Shown here: one piece after another, positions 17,473 through 25,836 of the stretch | Position numbering within the stretch: position 1 is the first letter of the stretch | Layout of the letters: the number at the start of each line of letters is the position of its first letter | Origin: Dyadobacter fermentans | GTDB taxonomy: Bacteria > Bacteroidota > Bacteroidia > Cytophagales > Spirosomataceae | Direction of reading: 5' to 3' | Assembly: GCF_019924045.1 (NCBI RefSeq) | Contig: NZ_JAHXBN010000018.1 | Coordinates: forward strand, 1 to 64,000 | DNA length: 64,000 nt | Made by a program: the position numbers and the translations under genes | The notes under the pieces: model-generated | The model's input: the letters and a program-made list of their open reading frames with translations, nothing else | Databases searched by the model: none | What the model was told of the DNA's origin: nothing

Positions 17473-18373
17473 CCCCCTTGCCCTCCCAGTTAGTTTTGGT
17501 GATGGCATTGACCGGGCTTGCAACGGAAATAGACATTCTCAGTCCGGCGGGCAGGTCGAAATACTCGTTCCGGTTAGCCCCCCCGGCGCTGCGCCGTCCT
17601 ACAATTACGGCCTTCTTGAACGCCTGCAGCGTATAGGCGAAATACTCGGCGGCAGAAGCCGTCTTTTCGTCAATCAGTACATAAAGCGGCGTTCCAACAC
17701 GCAACTTTCCGTAAATTAGGTCAGAAGTAAATATTACATGGTTTTCGCCTTTGGACGATCTGGTCGTTGACAATTCGATAGGCTCTCCTTCGAAATAATG
17801 GTTAAGGACATACTCCATAATACCCGGGTAACCTCCGCCGTTTCCGCGGAGGTCGATGATGAGATTATCCGAATTTTCTACCAGCTTCATGGCTGCTACG
17901 GCGGTTTGCATCGATCTTTTCGGATGCATGAATTCCTTGATCCTGATGTATGCAATGTTGTCATCGCGGATTTCCACGTGCGTGAATCCGTAATTGTATT
18001 TCTTCTCGGCTTCTTGTTCGATCTGCTCCCAGTTTACGTCGTCGGCAACCGCCTTTTTCCCCTGCACATACAAATGTCCGTCGTTGCTGATCTTCCGCAG
18101 ATCCCCACTGATTTCCTCGCTCAGCGTTTCCTTTTTACCAAACCGCGCGTATCTGCCTGATGCTGCCAGGTTACGAAATTCACTACTGATTCTGGCGCCG
18201 GCCGTTTTATCGACATAATGCGCCTCAATCAGCGCCGCCACCGAATCCGTTACCGCCTTGATCTCGTTGGCGGTCACCTTTTCCGGGCCGCCTTTCGCTT
18301 GTTGTGGATTCACCTGGGAATAGGCTGCCGGAGCGACAACAGCCCAGAGCAGTATTGACAACATCATTTTCAT
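17399..18373 (-). CDS. S41 family peptidase (IRBP/tricorn-like)
   Basis: This is a 324-residue exported protein with a signal peptide at about 1-19 (ending AAYSQ). An N-terminal helical S41 domain (about 30-100) includes NDGHLYV with H100. The protease core has LIIDLRGNGGG (171-181) and the nucleophile in DEKTASAAEYFA (S240), then GRRSAGGANRNEYF. There is no PDZ domain, which fits the S41B group rather than the C-terminal processing proteases. It likely acts in the periplasm. The 3' end overlaps the convergent nucleotidyltransferase ORF by 74 bp. Confidence 0.87.
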   Translation of the reverse strand: MKMMLSILLWAVVAPAAYSQVNPQQAKGGPEKVTANEIKAVTDSVAALIEAHYVDKTAGARISSEFRNLAASGRYARFGKKETLSEEISGDLRKISNDGHLYVQGKKAVADDVNWEQIEQEAEKKYNYGFTHVEIRDDNIAYIRIKEFMHPKRSMQTAVAAMKLVENSDNLIIDLRGNGGGYPGIMEYVLNHYFEGEPIELSTTRSSKGENHVIFTSDLIYGKLRVGTPLYVLIDEKTASAAEYFAYTLQAFKKAVIVGRRSAGGANRNEYFDLPAGLRMSISVASPVNAITKTNWEGKGVIPDVVSDDPEQKTVELIRGAGKK

Positions 18374-18627
18374 AGCTCAAATTTTTAGTCAGTGGTAAAA
18401 AAATTCCTCGACAAAGTTACACCGGGCCCCATCTTCATACCGTAGGTTCATCCGTCGTACTGGTCGTTTCATCCGCTGGTTTGCCCGGCTCGCATTCTTT
18501 TCCACCAGGCGGCTCCAACCTTCCCGCGGTCGCCCTTCTCATTATCCTAATATTTTCTTGATCAAAGTAGTAGCGTTTCAATTTCTTTTTACGACTTCAT
18601 AAAAAACAACTTAATCTGTTAGCAAAA

Positions 18628-19128
18628 ATGAAAACACATCTTTCAAAATGCGTCGCGTTCCTGTTCTTGATTGTACTATCCATATCGTTTTCCTGCAACC
18701 GGGAAAACAACATTTCGCCTGATCCGGATAACGGGCCATTGGTACAAACGAATGGCACGGAGTATAGCAAACTTCTGGCGGGCCGTGAAGACTTTGACGG
18801 CACCCCGTTTGAGATAACCAAAGTGACCCGGGACGGTAACTCGCTGAAAATCGACGTGACCGGTGGTGGGGGCATTGAAAATTACAAAGTCGTTTGGGAT
18901 GGTCAGCTCATGCTGTCGTACCCGATGCAGGCCCGGCTCGTGGTGGCCTACGATACGCCCGACGGCGCGCAGGACGCGGCCATGCACGATTACACGCTCG
19001 AAGTGGACCTGCAAAAATTGTTCGGCAACTCGGCCAACGCATCTGAGGTGATCGTACACCTGGCCAATGGTTCCAAAAAGCAAGACAAGGTGGTTGATCC
19101 CAACGGAAGCACTTCCAATCCAAAATAA
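18628..19128 (+). CDS. Hypothetical lipoprotein
   Basis: This 166-residue protein has a lipoprotein signal (SISFSC, C23). I do not recognise a domain. The mature part has beta-rich segments (FEITKVTRDGNSLKIDVTGGGG, NYKVVWDGQ) and a low-complexity C-terminus. It lies 72 bp upstream of an ECF sigma factor in the same direction and may be co-transcribed, with a GC-rich hairpin (19162-19180) between them. Confidence 0.65.
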   Translation: MKTHLSKCVAFLFLIVLSISFSCNRENNISPDPDNGPLVQTNGTEYSKLLAGREDFDGTPFEITKVTRDGNSLKIDVTGGGGIENYKVVWDGQLMLSYPMQARLVVAYDTPDGAQDAAMHDYTLEVDLQKLFGNSANASEVIVHLANGSKKQDKVVDPNGSTSNPK

Positions 19129-19161
19129 TTCCGCGTCCTTTCAATCACTTCATCCCTGCTG

Positions 19162-19180
19162 GCCCCGGCGCGTCCGGGGC
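19162..19180 (+). other. GC-rich hairpin between lipoprotein and sigma factor genes
   Basis: GCCCCGG (19162-19168) and CCGGGGC (19174-19180) form a perfect 7-bp stem with a 5-base loop. There is no T run after it, so it is not a classic Rho-independent terminator. It could attenuate read-through, stabilise the upstream mRNA end, or shield the start region of the sigma factor gene 20 bp downstream. Confidence 0.45.
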
Positions 19181-19200
19181 TGGCTACGTTATCTCTTATT

Positions 19201-19764
19201 GTGGAATGGCTATCAGATTGTACGACGAATGAAAAACACTGGATTGAACGCTGTGCGAAGCGGGAGCCCAAGGCACAACAATGGGTTTTCAAGCATTATT
19301 TTGGTTTGGCCATGGGTATAAGCATTCGGTACCTTCCCAGTCATGCCATCGCCCAGGAAGCCGTTAATGACTCCTTTCTCAAAATATTCAACCAGTTACC
19401 CAGGCAGCTGGCAGGCTTGAATTCCTTTAAGGGATGGATGCGGTCAATCGTTGTGCGGACGGCCATTGACTATTTCAGGAAAGAACGAAAAATTTCGACT
19501 GCGGCGAGCCTGGAAGGTTGCGAAGACCACTATATGATGTCCGAAGACATTGCGGACAACCACTCAGTAGAGGAAATCCTGCGACTGCTCGACAAACTTC
19601 CGCCATTATGGAAAGTGGTCTTTAATCTGTACGAAATCGAAGGTTACAACCACGAAGAAATTGGAAAAATGCTGGACATCCCGGCCTCGTCGTCGAGAGT
19701 GTACCTGGCCAGAGCGAAGGAAGTGCTGCGCAAAATGATAACCATTCAAAACGGTAGCCACTAA
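19201..19764 (+). CDS. ECF-type sigma-70 RNA polymerase sigma factor
   Basis: The protein has 187 residues from a GTG start (MEWLSDCTTNEKHWIERC). Sigma region 2 is at about 25-95 (VNDSFLKIFNQL...FKGWMRSIVVRTAIDYFRKE) and region 4 at about 125-180 (LDKLPPLWKVVFNLYEIEGYNHEEIGKMLDI then a helix-turn-helix). No in-frame ATG precedes region 2. Its stop codon overlaps the ATG of the next gene (TAATG), so the two are translationally coupled. The neighbour carries the likely regulatory partner domain. Confidence 0.9.
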   Translation: MEWLSDCTTNEKHWIERCAKREPKAQQWVFKHYFGLAMGISIRYLPSHAIAQEAVNDSFLKIFNQLPRQLAGLNSFKGWMRSIVVRTAIDYFRKERKISTAASLEGCEDHYMMSEDIADNHSVEEILRLLDKLPPLWKVVFNLYEIEGYNHEEIGKMLDIPASSSRVYLARAKEVLRKMITIQNGSH

Positions 19765-21005
19765 TGTCGGATCAGCAACCCGTAGACAAACGGATGCTCG
19801 GCCGTCTCCGCGATCATACCGAGCCCTACCTGCCTGATGCCTGGGAGTCTTTCGAGCTTTTCCGGGCAGCGCAACGCCGAAAAAAGCGGATCGCCCTTTA
19901 TTGGCTGGGTGCTGCGGCTTTGCTGGTATTCACAGGGATAGCTCTGCTGACAACCAGCATCCCCGACGCACCGGCCCATCTCCGCGTTTCGGGAAAGCCT
20001 GTGCATGTTGCGCAGCAAAACAGGTTACCGGCCACCCAACCCGGGGAACCGGTAGCCTCACCAGACTTGCCTTCTGCGCCCTCAACGGGCAATACACAGG
20101 CATTCGGGTACACGGAAACGCCGTCCGGACAGAAAAGTTCGGAAGTTAACCGCGTACCTTCGGAAAATAGGTTGCGTGATCCGGTTGCGCCCCTGCCGGC
20201 GACTTCCAACGACGGAGTACGGGGCACCTTCGCTCCCGAATTTCTGATTCCCAGGGCTTTCAATGGCCCGGTTGCCCGGTTCGTCAAACCCGATATTTCC
20301 CTGCCGCAGCCACGGATTTACATACCTCAGCAACGCAATCAGGCAGTTCGCTGGGGAGTTAGCGTTTGGCAGCAATCGAACCGGGCTGCACACATCGTTC
20401 CTGAATCAAATTACGGTTTGGGCGGTGCAGTACTTGTACCATTGTCCGGTAGAATTGCCCTGGTAACGGGTATTTCAGGAAGCAAGCAATCGCTTAATAT
20501 AGAGGAGCCGACGCGCTTATCGGCTACCGAGGGACTTCCGAACTTACAGCGCGTTCGTTATCAATGGGTCAATCTTGAAGTCCCGTTTCAGATCCAGTAC
20601 AAACTAAGAACTTTTAAAAATATCAGCTTCACCGCCAATGCAGGGATAGCCTTGCAAACCAGTATGGGACAAACTGCTGATTACCATTACAAAACCACCC
20701 GAACAATCGCAACTTTTGCGGAAACTGCGGGCGGACCGGTGCTTGTTTCCTCCCAGACTGTCGACGAGCTGACTTCGGTTAGCGATCAGGACAAAAAGCG
20801 CATCTGGACGGTTGGCAGCCCGCTGTACTTCGGGATCGGATTCAGTTACAGATGGCAGCACACAGTCGTCGAATTAGAGCCTTTTGTCAAATATCCGTTT
20901 GGGGCAAGTACCGCAGACAAGCTCCAACTTACCACAATGGGCATTCAGTTGCGGCTGACAGGCCCAATAAAAAAGTCCATTGCAGCAGCCCGAAATTCAC
21001 TTTAA
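19764..21005 (+). CDS. Sigma-factor partner: cytoplasmic N-terminus and membrane helix fused to an outer-membrane-type beta-barrel domain
   Basis: This is a 413-residue protein. The first 40 residues are short, polar and cytoplasmic-like (DHTEPYLPDAWESFELFRAAQRRKKR), in the style of Bacteroidota anti-sigma proteins. A membrane helix follows (about 43-63), then a Pro/Ser/Thr-rich linker of about 110 residues. The C-terminal 230 residues show alternating beta-strands typical of porin or PorT-like outer-membrane barrels (RWGVSVWQQSN, YQWVNLEVPFQIQYKL, FGIGFSYRWQH, MGIQLRLTG). One chain may thus span both membranes. It is coupled to the sigma factor gene by TAATG. Anti-sigma activity is inferred from position. 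Confidence 0.72.
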   Translation: MSDQQPVDKRMLGRLRDHTEPYLPDAWESFELFRAAQRRKKRIALYWLGAAALLVFTGIALLTTSIPDAPAHLRVSGKPVHVAQQNRLPATQPGEPVASPDLPSAPSTGNTQAFGYTETPSGQKSSEVNRVPSENRLRDPVAPLPATSNDGVRGTFAPEFLIPRAFNGPVARFVKPDISLPQPRIYIPQQRNQAVRWGVSVWQQSNRAAHIVPESNYGLGGAVLVPLSGRIALVTGISGSKQSLNIEEPTRLSATEGLPNLQRVRYQWVNLEVPFQIQYKLRTFKNISFTANAGIALQTSMGQTADYHYKTTRTIATFAETAGGPVLVSSQTVDELTSVSDQDKKRIWTVGSPLYFGIGFSYRWQHTVVELEPFVKYPFGASTADKLQLTTMGIQLRLTGPIKKSIAAARNSL

Positions 21006-21060
21006 CCAATTTATGGGTGCACAGATTAAACTTCTCCAATTCGTACTGGTTGTCAAGCGT

Positions 21061-21816
21061 TTACAACCCGTAAATCCCGCCTGAAACGGAGATTTTCTCG
21101 CCGGTAATCCAGCCCGCGTCGTCCGATGCCAGAAAAACGGCAACCTTGGCAATGTCGTCGGGTCGCCCGGTGCGGCCCAGCGGCGTGGTGTCGACGAGCT
21201 TTTTTTCGAAATCGCTACCAATGAAACCTGCGCTGCGCGAACCTTCGGTTTCTACTACGCCGGGCAGAATGGAGTTAATACGTATGTTTTTGCCGCTGAA
21301 TTCCTTGGATAAGGAAATGGTGATGGCATCGAGCGCGGCTTTGGTAGCCGAATAAACCGACCCGGTCGGAAGCGGCGTTCGCCCCGCCTCGGAGCTGATG
21401 TTGATGATATTGCCGCCTGCATCTCCAAATAGTTTCAGCGACTCCTGGATAGCGAGAATGGAGCCAAGCACATTGATATTAAATTGCTCATGAAATGTAT
21501 CGGCCGATACCTGTTCGATTGGCTCGTATTGGTAGATACCCGCATTATTGACCAAAATATCCAGTGTGCCAAATGCGGTTTTAGTCTCTTCGAACAGATG
21601 CGCAATCTCCTCTTCTTTGGATACATCTCCCTTCACGGCAATGGCTCTGCCGCCGTTCTCGATAATTGCTTTCACCACCATATCGGCATCTTCCTTACTC
21701 GATGCGTAGTTCACTACTACTTTTGCGCCTTCTGCGGCAAATTGCTTGGCGATCGCGGCGCCTATGCCCTTGGATGCGCCCGTTACCACGGCTACTTTGT
21801 TTGCTAGTTTGTTCAC
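21061..21816 (-). CDS. SDR family oxidoreductase
   Basis: I take the GTG at 21816 as the start (MNKLANKVAVVTG), giving 251 residues, the usual classical SDR length. A longer frame to 21954 would run through the promoter region of the divergent HxlR gene. The NAD(P)-binding motif TGASKGIG, NNAG, the catalytic Ser in NISSEAG, YSATK (Tyr and Lys), and the C-terminal ITGEKISVSGG are all present. It is a cytosolic dehydrogenase/reductase of unknown substrate, probably controlled by the adjacent HxlR regulator. Confidence 0.9.
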   Translation of the reverse strand: MNKLANKVAVVTGASKGIGAAIAKQFAAEGAKVVVNYASSKEDADMVVKAIIENGGRAIAVKGDVSKEEEIAHLFEETKTAFGTLDILVNNAGIYQYEPIEQVSADTFHEQFNINVLGSILAIQESLKLFGDAGGNIINISSEAGRTPLPTGSVYSATKAALDAITISLSKEFSGKNIRINSILPGVVETEGSRSAGFIGSDFEKKLVDTTPLGRTGRPDDIAKVAVFLASDDAGWITGEKISVSGGIYGL

Positions 21817-21861
21817 TTTATCAATCCATTTAAGTTTGGTATGCAAAGTTCGGATAGGTTG

Positions 21862-21894
21862 GTTACTTTTCGTAACTTTGTAGCAAAAAGTAAC
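21862..21894. promoter_or_regulatory. Perfect 9-bp inverted repeat in the SDR/HxlR intergenic region (candidate HxlR operator)
   Basis: GTTACTTTT (21862-21870) and AAAAGTAAC (21886-21894) are exact reverse complements separated by 15 bp. GTAAC also recurs within and after them (21872-21876, 21896-21900). A TAACTTTG (21873-21880), matching the Bacteroidota -7 box, lies inside the loop and points toward the HxlR gene. This suggests autoregulation together with control of the divergent SDR gene. The assignment is inference from position. Confidence 0.5.
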
Positions 21895-21921
21895 GGTAAC
21901 ATCCAGGTAACAAAGTAACAT

Positions 21922-22275
21922 ATGCAGTGCGAGCCCCGTCCCAACGACAAACATAAGAAGGAAATGATGGCCGTCCAGGATTCGATGGACGTGCTTAGCG
22001 GCAAATGGAAGATTTCGATCATTTCCTCCATCTGCTATTATAACAAAAGGCGATTTTCCGACATCCTGGGCGATGTCGAGGGTATTTCAAACAGAATGCT
22101 GAGCAAGGAGCTGAAAGAACTGGAAATTAATCAGCTGGTAAAGCGGACAGTGCTGGATACCCAGCCGGTAACCGTCCAGTACGAACTGACAGAGCACGGC
22201 CTTACATTGAAAACGATCATCAATAACCTGACCGACTGGGGCATGGAGCACCGGAAGAAAATCATCGGGGTATAA
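21922..22275 (+). CDS. HxlR family winged-helix transcriptional regulator
   Basis: The protein has 117 residues, the normal length for the family. It shows the HxlR pattern: V.D.LSGKWK..II (about 21-35), RRFSDI...EGISNRMLSKELKELE (about 42-70), the wing VQYELTEHG (about 85-95) and a C-terminal helix with LTDWG. Proteins of this family often respond to reactive electrophiles or quinones and control an adjacent oxidoreductase. The divergent SDR gene fits that pattern. The single Cys near the N-terminus (C3) and C38 are the only thiols. Confidence 0.9.
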   Translation: MQCEPRPNDKHKKEMMAVQDSMDVLSGKWKISIISSICYYNKRRFSDILGDVEGISNRMLSKELKELEINQLVKRTVLDTQPVTVQYELTEHGLTLKTIINNLTDWGMEHRKKIIGV

Positions 22276-22305
22276 GCACATTTTTAGCCTAAATCTTTAC
22301 GGGAT

Positions 22306-22872
22306 ATGCATATAAAGTTGCGGGAACACATTGAAAAGATTATGCCCCTGACAGACGATGAGTTCGCCTTTGTCGCAAAGCATTTCATTTATAAAAAATT
22401 CAAAAAGCACCAGTTTATGGTCCAGCAAGGCGAGCCCGTTCCATACAACTATTTTCTCTTGTCCGGACTGACAAAACTGGTCTACACCGATCCGGACACG
22501 GATAAGGAATATATTCTCGCATTTGCCATGGAGGACTGGTGGGACAACGATTTTCAGGCCTATTACACCAAAACCAGGGCCTCGTTTTCGATGGTCTGTC
22601 TGGAAGATACCCAGGTGTTGTGTCTTTCACTGGATGATTTCAACGCATTACGAACGGGAATGCCTAAAATCGAGCATTTCTTTCTGGAAAAGGTAATGTG
22701 GGGCTTTCTGGCCGCCCAGCGCCGGATTCTTTCGCTGATGACATCCAGCGCACAGGAACGCTATGAGCAGCTATTGGCACAGCATCCTTCCCTCGCACAG
22801 CGTCTGCCCAAGACACAACTGGCTGCGTATCTGGGTGTTGCCAGGGAAACACTCAGCAGGCCGAATGTATAG
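22306..22872 (+). CDS. Crp/Fnr family transcriptional regulator
   Basis: This 188-residue protein has a cyclic-nucleotide-binding-type fold at about 10-120 (FMVQQGEPVPYNYFLLSGLTKLVY) and a short C-terminal helix-turn-helix (LPKTQLAAYLGVARETLSR) that ends the protein. This is the compact Bacteroidota type with no obvious Fe-S Cys set. It starts 31 bp after the HxlR gene in the same direction. The effector and targets are unknown. Confidence 0.85.
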   Translation: MHIKLREHIEKIMPLTDDEFAFVAKHFIYKKFKKHQFMVQQGEPVPYNYFLLSGLTKLVYTDPDTDKEYILAFAMEDWWDNDFQAYYTKTRASFSMVCLEDTQVLCLSLDDFNALRTGMPKIEHFFLEKVMWGFLAAQRRILSLMTSSAQERYEQLLAQHPSLAQRLPKTQLAAYLGVARETLSRPNV

Positions 22873-22964
22873 TGTGATCTACCTCACACCAAAGACGTGA
22901 GATAGCACACGCGATGATTTTCAGCGGCTTACCTAGTTTTGCATTGAAAATCAAATTAAACAAA

Positions 22965-23357
22965 ATGGAAAAGAGAATCATCAATCCGTGGGCCTGGCAG
23001 GACGAGCTCAGCTATGTACAAGCTGTGGAAGTAAAGGATGTCGCAGGCACATTATACGTTGCCGGACAAGCCGCCGTACACCCCGACGGCACATCCAGCA
23101 ATGCAGATATGCGCACCCAGCTCGGGATAGCGATTCAGAACCTGGAAACCGTGATCAGTGAAGCGGGTTACGAACCTGGTAACATCGTCCGGCTAACAGT
23201 CTACACGACCTCTTCGGAGGAATTTATGAATAACTGTTTTGACATATTCCAACAGTTCGTCGCAAGACATGGAATGAAACAGGCTGTTACGCTTCTTCAA
23301 GTAGTTGCCCTGAACGAAACGCTCAATGTGGAGCTGGAAGCCACGGTTGTCAGGTAG
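22965..23357 (+). CDS. RidA family protein
   Basis: The ATG at 22965 (MEKRIINPWAWQDEL) gives 130 residues, the usual size. The YjgF/YER057c/UK114 fold is shown by YVQAVEVKDVAGTLYVAGQAAVHPDG, the middle NLETVISEAGYEPGNIVRLTVYTT and the end ETLNVELEATVV. RidA proteins hydrolyse reactive enamines or imines. The Arg that marks the archetypal deaminase (usually near residue 105) is not clearly present, so it may belong to another RidA subfamily. It follows Crp/Fnr closely. Confidence 0.85.
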   Translation: MEKRIINPWAWQDELSYVQAVEVKDVAGTLYVAGQAAVHPDGTSSNADMRTQLGIAIQNLETVISEAGYEPGNIVRLTVYTTSSEEFMNNCFDIFQQFVARHGMKQAVTLLQVVALNETLNVELEATVVR

Positions 23358-23387
23358 TCTCGCCAAAGGGTTTGTGATCCGAACCGC

Positions 23388-23786
23388 TTACTGACGTTCT
23401 TTCGCCTCGGGAGTAACGGGGGTGAAGAAATTGACCAGGTTACCATCCGGATCGCGAAAAAGCAGCGACCGGTTGCCCCACGGCATGGTGGTTGGTTCCT
23501 GCACGAGCGCTGGCCCAAGGACGTCTGCAAGTCGTTTGAAATGGGAATCCACATCGTCGACGCGGAATTCAAGAATAAGCGAACGGTTGGTTGCCGGTGA
23601 TGCGACACTCTCGCCGCCAAACAACTGCAGCGTTCGCGTGCTTCCGATCGCCAGTACGGCTAGCGGAGTGCGGAGCTCTGCAAAATCTTCCGTGTAGCGG
23701 ACAGCAGTGTAGCCGGTGACCTGCTCGTAAAAATCGACAAGGCGGCCGAGGTCGGCGGTGATGATACGGGTCGAGACAAATGTCAT
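23388..23786 (-). CDS. VOC (glyoxalase/bleomycin resistance/dioxygenase) superfamily protein
   Basis: This is a 132-residue protein. The two betaalphabetabetabeta modules are visible: STRIITADLGRLVDFYEQVTGY, then LEFRVDDVDSHFKRLADVL, ending GNRSLLFRDPDGNLVNFFTPV. The RDPDGN.V.F signature near the C-terminus is typical. A metal ligand set cannot be assigned by eye. It is convergent with the RidA gene. Confidence 0.85.
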   Translation of the reverse strand: MTFVSTRIITADLGRLVDFYEQVTGYTAVRYTEDFAELRTPLAVLAIGSTRTLQLFGGESVASPATNRSLILEFRVDDVDSHFKRLADVLGPALVQEPTTMPWGNRSLLFRDPDGNLVNFFTPVTPEAKERQ

Positions 23787-23996
23787 AAAAGGAATCGTTC
23801 AGTTTTTGGATTCCCAAAGAAATACCCGCCGGTTGACAGCCGTATGTCAGCAGCTTAAAAAAAAATGGCCCCTGTCGAAACGCGTCTACCAATCCGGAAA
23901 CACCATTCCGGCCCCGCAAATCGTGATAGTGAGGTACACTTCCCCATGCCAAAGGCATGTTAGAATATTTCCCCGGCAAACCGGCTTTGGGTAAAT

Positions 23997-24023
23997 GAAC
24001 GCCGACCAGACGGATCGGCGTTC
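23997..24023 (-). terminator. Hairpin terminator after the SusD gene
   Basis: GAACGCCGA (23997-24005) and TCGGCGTTC (24015-24023) form a perfect 9-bp stem with a 9-base loop, 16 bp downstream of the SusD stop on the minus strand. The tail on that strand is ATTTACCC, a short T run. It is likely the end of the SusC-SusD transcript. Confidence 0.6.
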
Positions 24024-24038
24024 ATTTCACGCACTTTA

Positions 24039-25826
24039 TCAGTACCCCGGATTCTGAATCAGCTTGCTATTCTTATTCATCTCATCCAGCTTAATGGGCA
24101 GGAAGTAGTTTCTATCCACCCATTTACGCTCTTGCACTTCAATGATCTTGTAAGTTGGTTTTGCGGCAGTTGTTTTGTCAGGATTTAACTTGTAGGTCGG
24201 TTCAACGCCCCGTGCGTTGGAATAAACCTGGGAAGCGATCATCCAGCGACGTACATCGAAAAACCGCTGCTCTTCGTAAGCCATTTCAATGCGGCGCTCA
24301 TTCTGGTAACGTTTCATCAGCGCTGCACCGGTCTCGGTAATATCAGGCATGGCGGCACGTTTGCGGATCATGTTCAGGTACTTTTTAGCCTCGGCTTCTT
24401 CGCCCAGGTTGAGACATGCTTCCGCATAGTTCAGCAAAATCTCTGTATACCTGATAAATCTCCATGGCACCTCAGATCTGAAAAATTGAGCATCGACTGC
24501 CGGATCCATAAACTTTTTCAGATAATACCCTGAATAGGTCCCGTTCCAGTCTTCGATAGGTCCTTTCCGGGTGTCAAGCCCGGCCACCACTTCCACTTTT
24601 GAAGTAGTCGGGTTCCATTTTTCCCAGTAGCCCGTTTGAATAATCCCTTTCGGGTCTTTGTCGATCACGTCGGCCGGCCTTTGTCTCCATGGAGCGCCTT
24701 CGTACAAAATATCTGAATAGAACCGCGAATCGCGACCGACATAAGGATCTGCCGCATGCGCCGGGTTCGACCACGAAAATCTGGTACCGTCCTTCATTTC
24801 ATAATCGTCCGCCAGCTGGCCAAGCGGCGTATTTCCTCCCCAGTTATGGTAGCCATTAGGCCCATTAGAACGCCCCGGCCATGCGCCGTCGTTATCCAGT
24901 TTCGCCAGGAAGAAACGTACATGTATATCCTCCGGTGATTGTTTCGAAACAAACATGTCCGCTCTGTTTTTGGAAGCCTCGGCCAGTGTAGCCGGATTGG
25001 GCGCATTCAAACTGTAAATATTCAGATCCATAACGGCTTTTGCGGCAGCTTTGGCCGCTCTCCATCTCGCAGCGCGGTCACCCCCTTTGTAACCGATCAG
25101 CTCCGGGTTGGCATACCCGGCCGCCCAGGTCGGATTGGCGTACAAATCACTGGCCGCATATAAAAGCGTACGTGCTTTAAGTGCCAGGGCAGCCCCCTTG
25201 GTGGCACGGCCGGCATTGGCAGCAGACTGCGTGAGAGGGAGCAACGCAGCGGCCTTATCGCATTCATCTGCAATGAATTTGATGCACTCTTCATAGGTGT
25301 TACGGGGCATGGAATATTCTTCGCCGAGGCCGTATGCCTGGGTCACCAACGGCACACCACCATAGACGGATACCAGATTGTGATACAGGTAAGCCCGTAC
25401 AAAGTGCTCCTCCCCCATGTACATGTTCTTCGTAGCAGCATCCAGCATGGTAGCGCTTTCAATTTTGCTGAAAAACAGGTTGGTTGCACGGATATTTTTA
25501 TAAACATTGTCCCACACAAAATATCCGGCCCGGTCATAAGCCCAGTCGTTGATATCACTGGCATTAATGAGGCCTTTGGTCACATTTACAACAGGTCCCC
25601 AAACAGCCATGGACTCGTCGCTGTAAGTGGAGAACATCACGTTGTTGAAGCCATGTCCCAGCCCCCGGTAGGTGTTATTGATGAACGTTTGGATCAGCGC
25701 CGGATCACTCCAAACTGCGGTTTCCGAAAATTGGTCCTGCGGCTGCTTGTCAAGAAAATCCTGATTACAGGAAGTCAAGTTGCCAAAGCTGAACGCAACC
25801 GTTAAAAAAGCTACAATCTTTTTCAT
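24039..25826 (-). CDS. SusD/RagB family outer-membrane nutrient-binding lipoprotein
   Basis: This 595-residue lipoprotein has a lipobox NLTSC (C20) and the SusD start NQDFLDKQPQDQFSE. The usual end RYTEILLNYAEACLNLG... RNYFLPIKLDEMNKN is present. SusD proteins cap the SusC channel and bind glycan at the cell surface. The gene is 10 bp downstream of the SusC gene and surely co-transcribed. The upstream GH74 enzyme suggests xyloglucan as substrate (inference). Confidence 0.93.
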   Translation of the reverse strand: MKKIVAFLTVAFSFGNLTSCNQDFLDKQPQDQFSETAVWSDPALIQTFINNTYRGLGHGFNNVMFSTYSDESMAVWGPVVNVTKGLINASDINDWAYDRAGYFVWDNVYKNIRATNLFFSKIESATMLDAATKNMYMGEEHFVRAYLYHNLVSVYGGVPLVTQAYGLGEEYSMPRNTYEECIKFIADECDKAAALLPLTQSAANAGRATKGAALALKARTLLYAASDLYANPTWAAGYANPELIGYKGGDRAARWRAAKAAAKAVMDLNIYSLNAPNPATLAEASKNRADMFVSKQSPEDIHVRFFLAKLDNDGAWPGRSNGPNGYHNWGGNTPLGQLADDYEMKDGTRFSWSNPAHAADPYVGRDSRFYSDILYEGAPWRQRPADVIDKDPKGIIQTGYWEKWNPTTSKVEVVAGLDTRKGPIEDWNGTYSGYYLKKFMDPAVDAQFFRSEVPWRFIRYTEILLNYAEACLNLGEEAEAKKYLNMIRKRAAMPDITETGAALMKRYQNERRIEMAYEEQRFFDVRRWMIASQVYSNARGVEPTYKLNPDKTTAAKPTYKIIEVQERKWVDRNYFLPIKLDEMNKNSKLIQNPGY

Positions 25827-25836
25827 ATATAATGTA

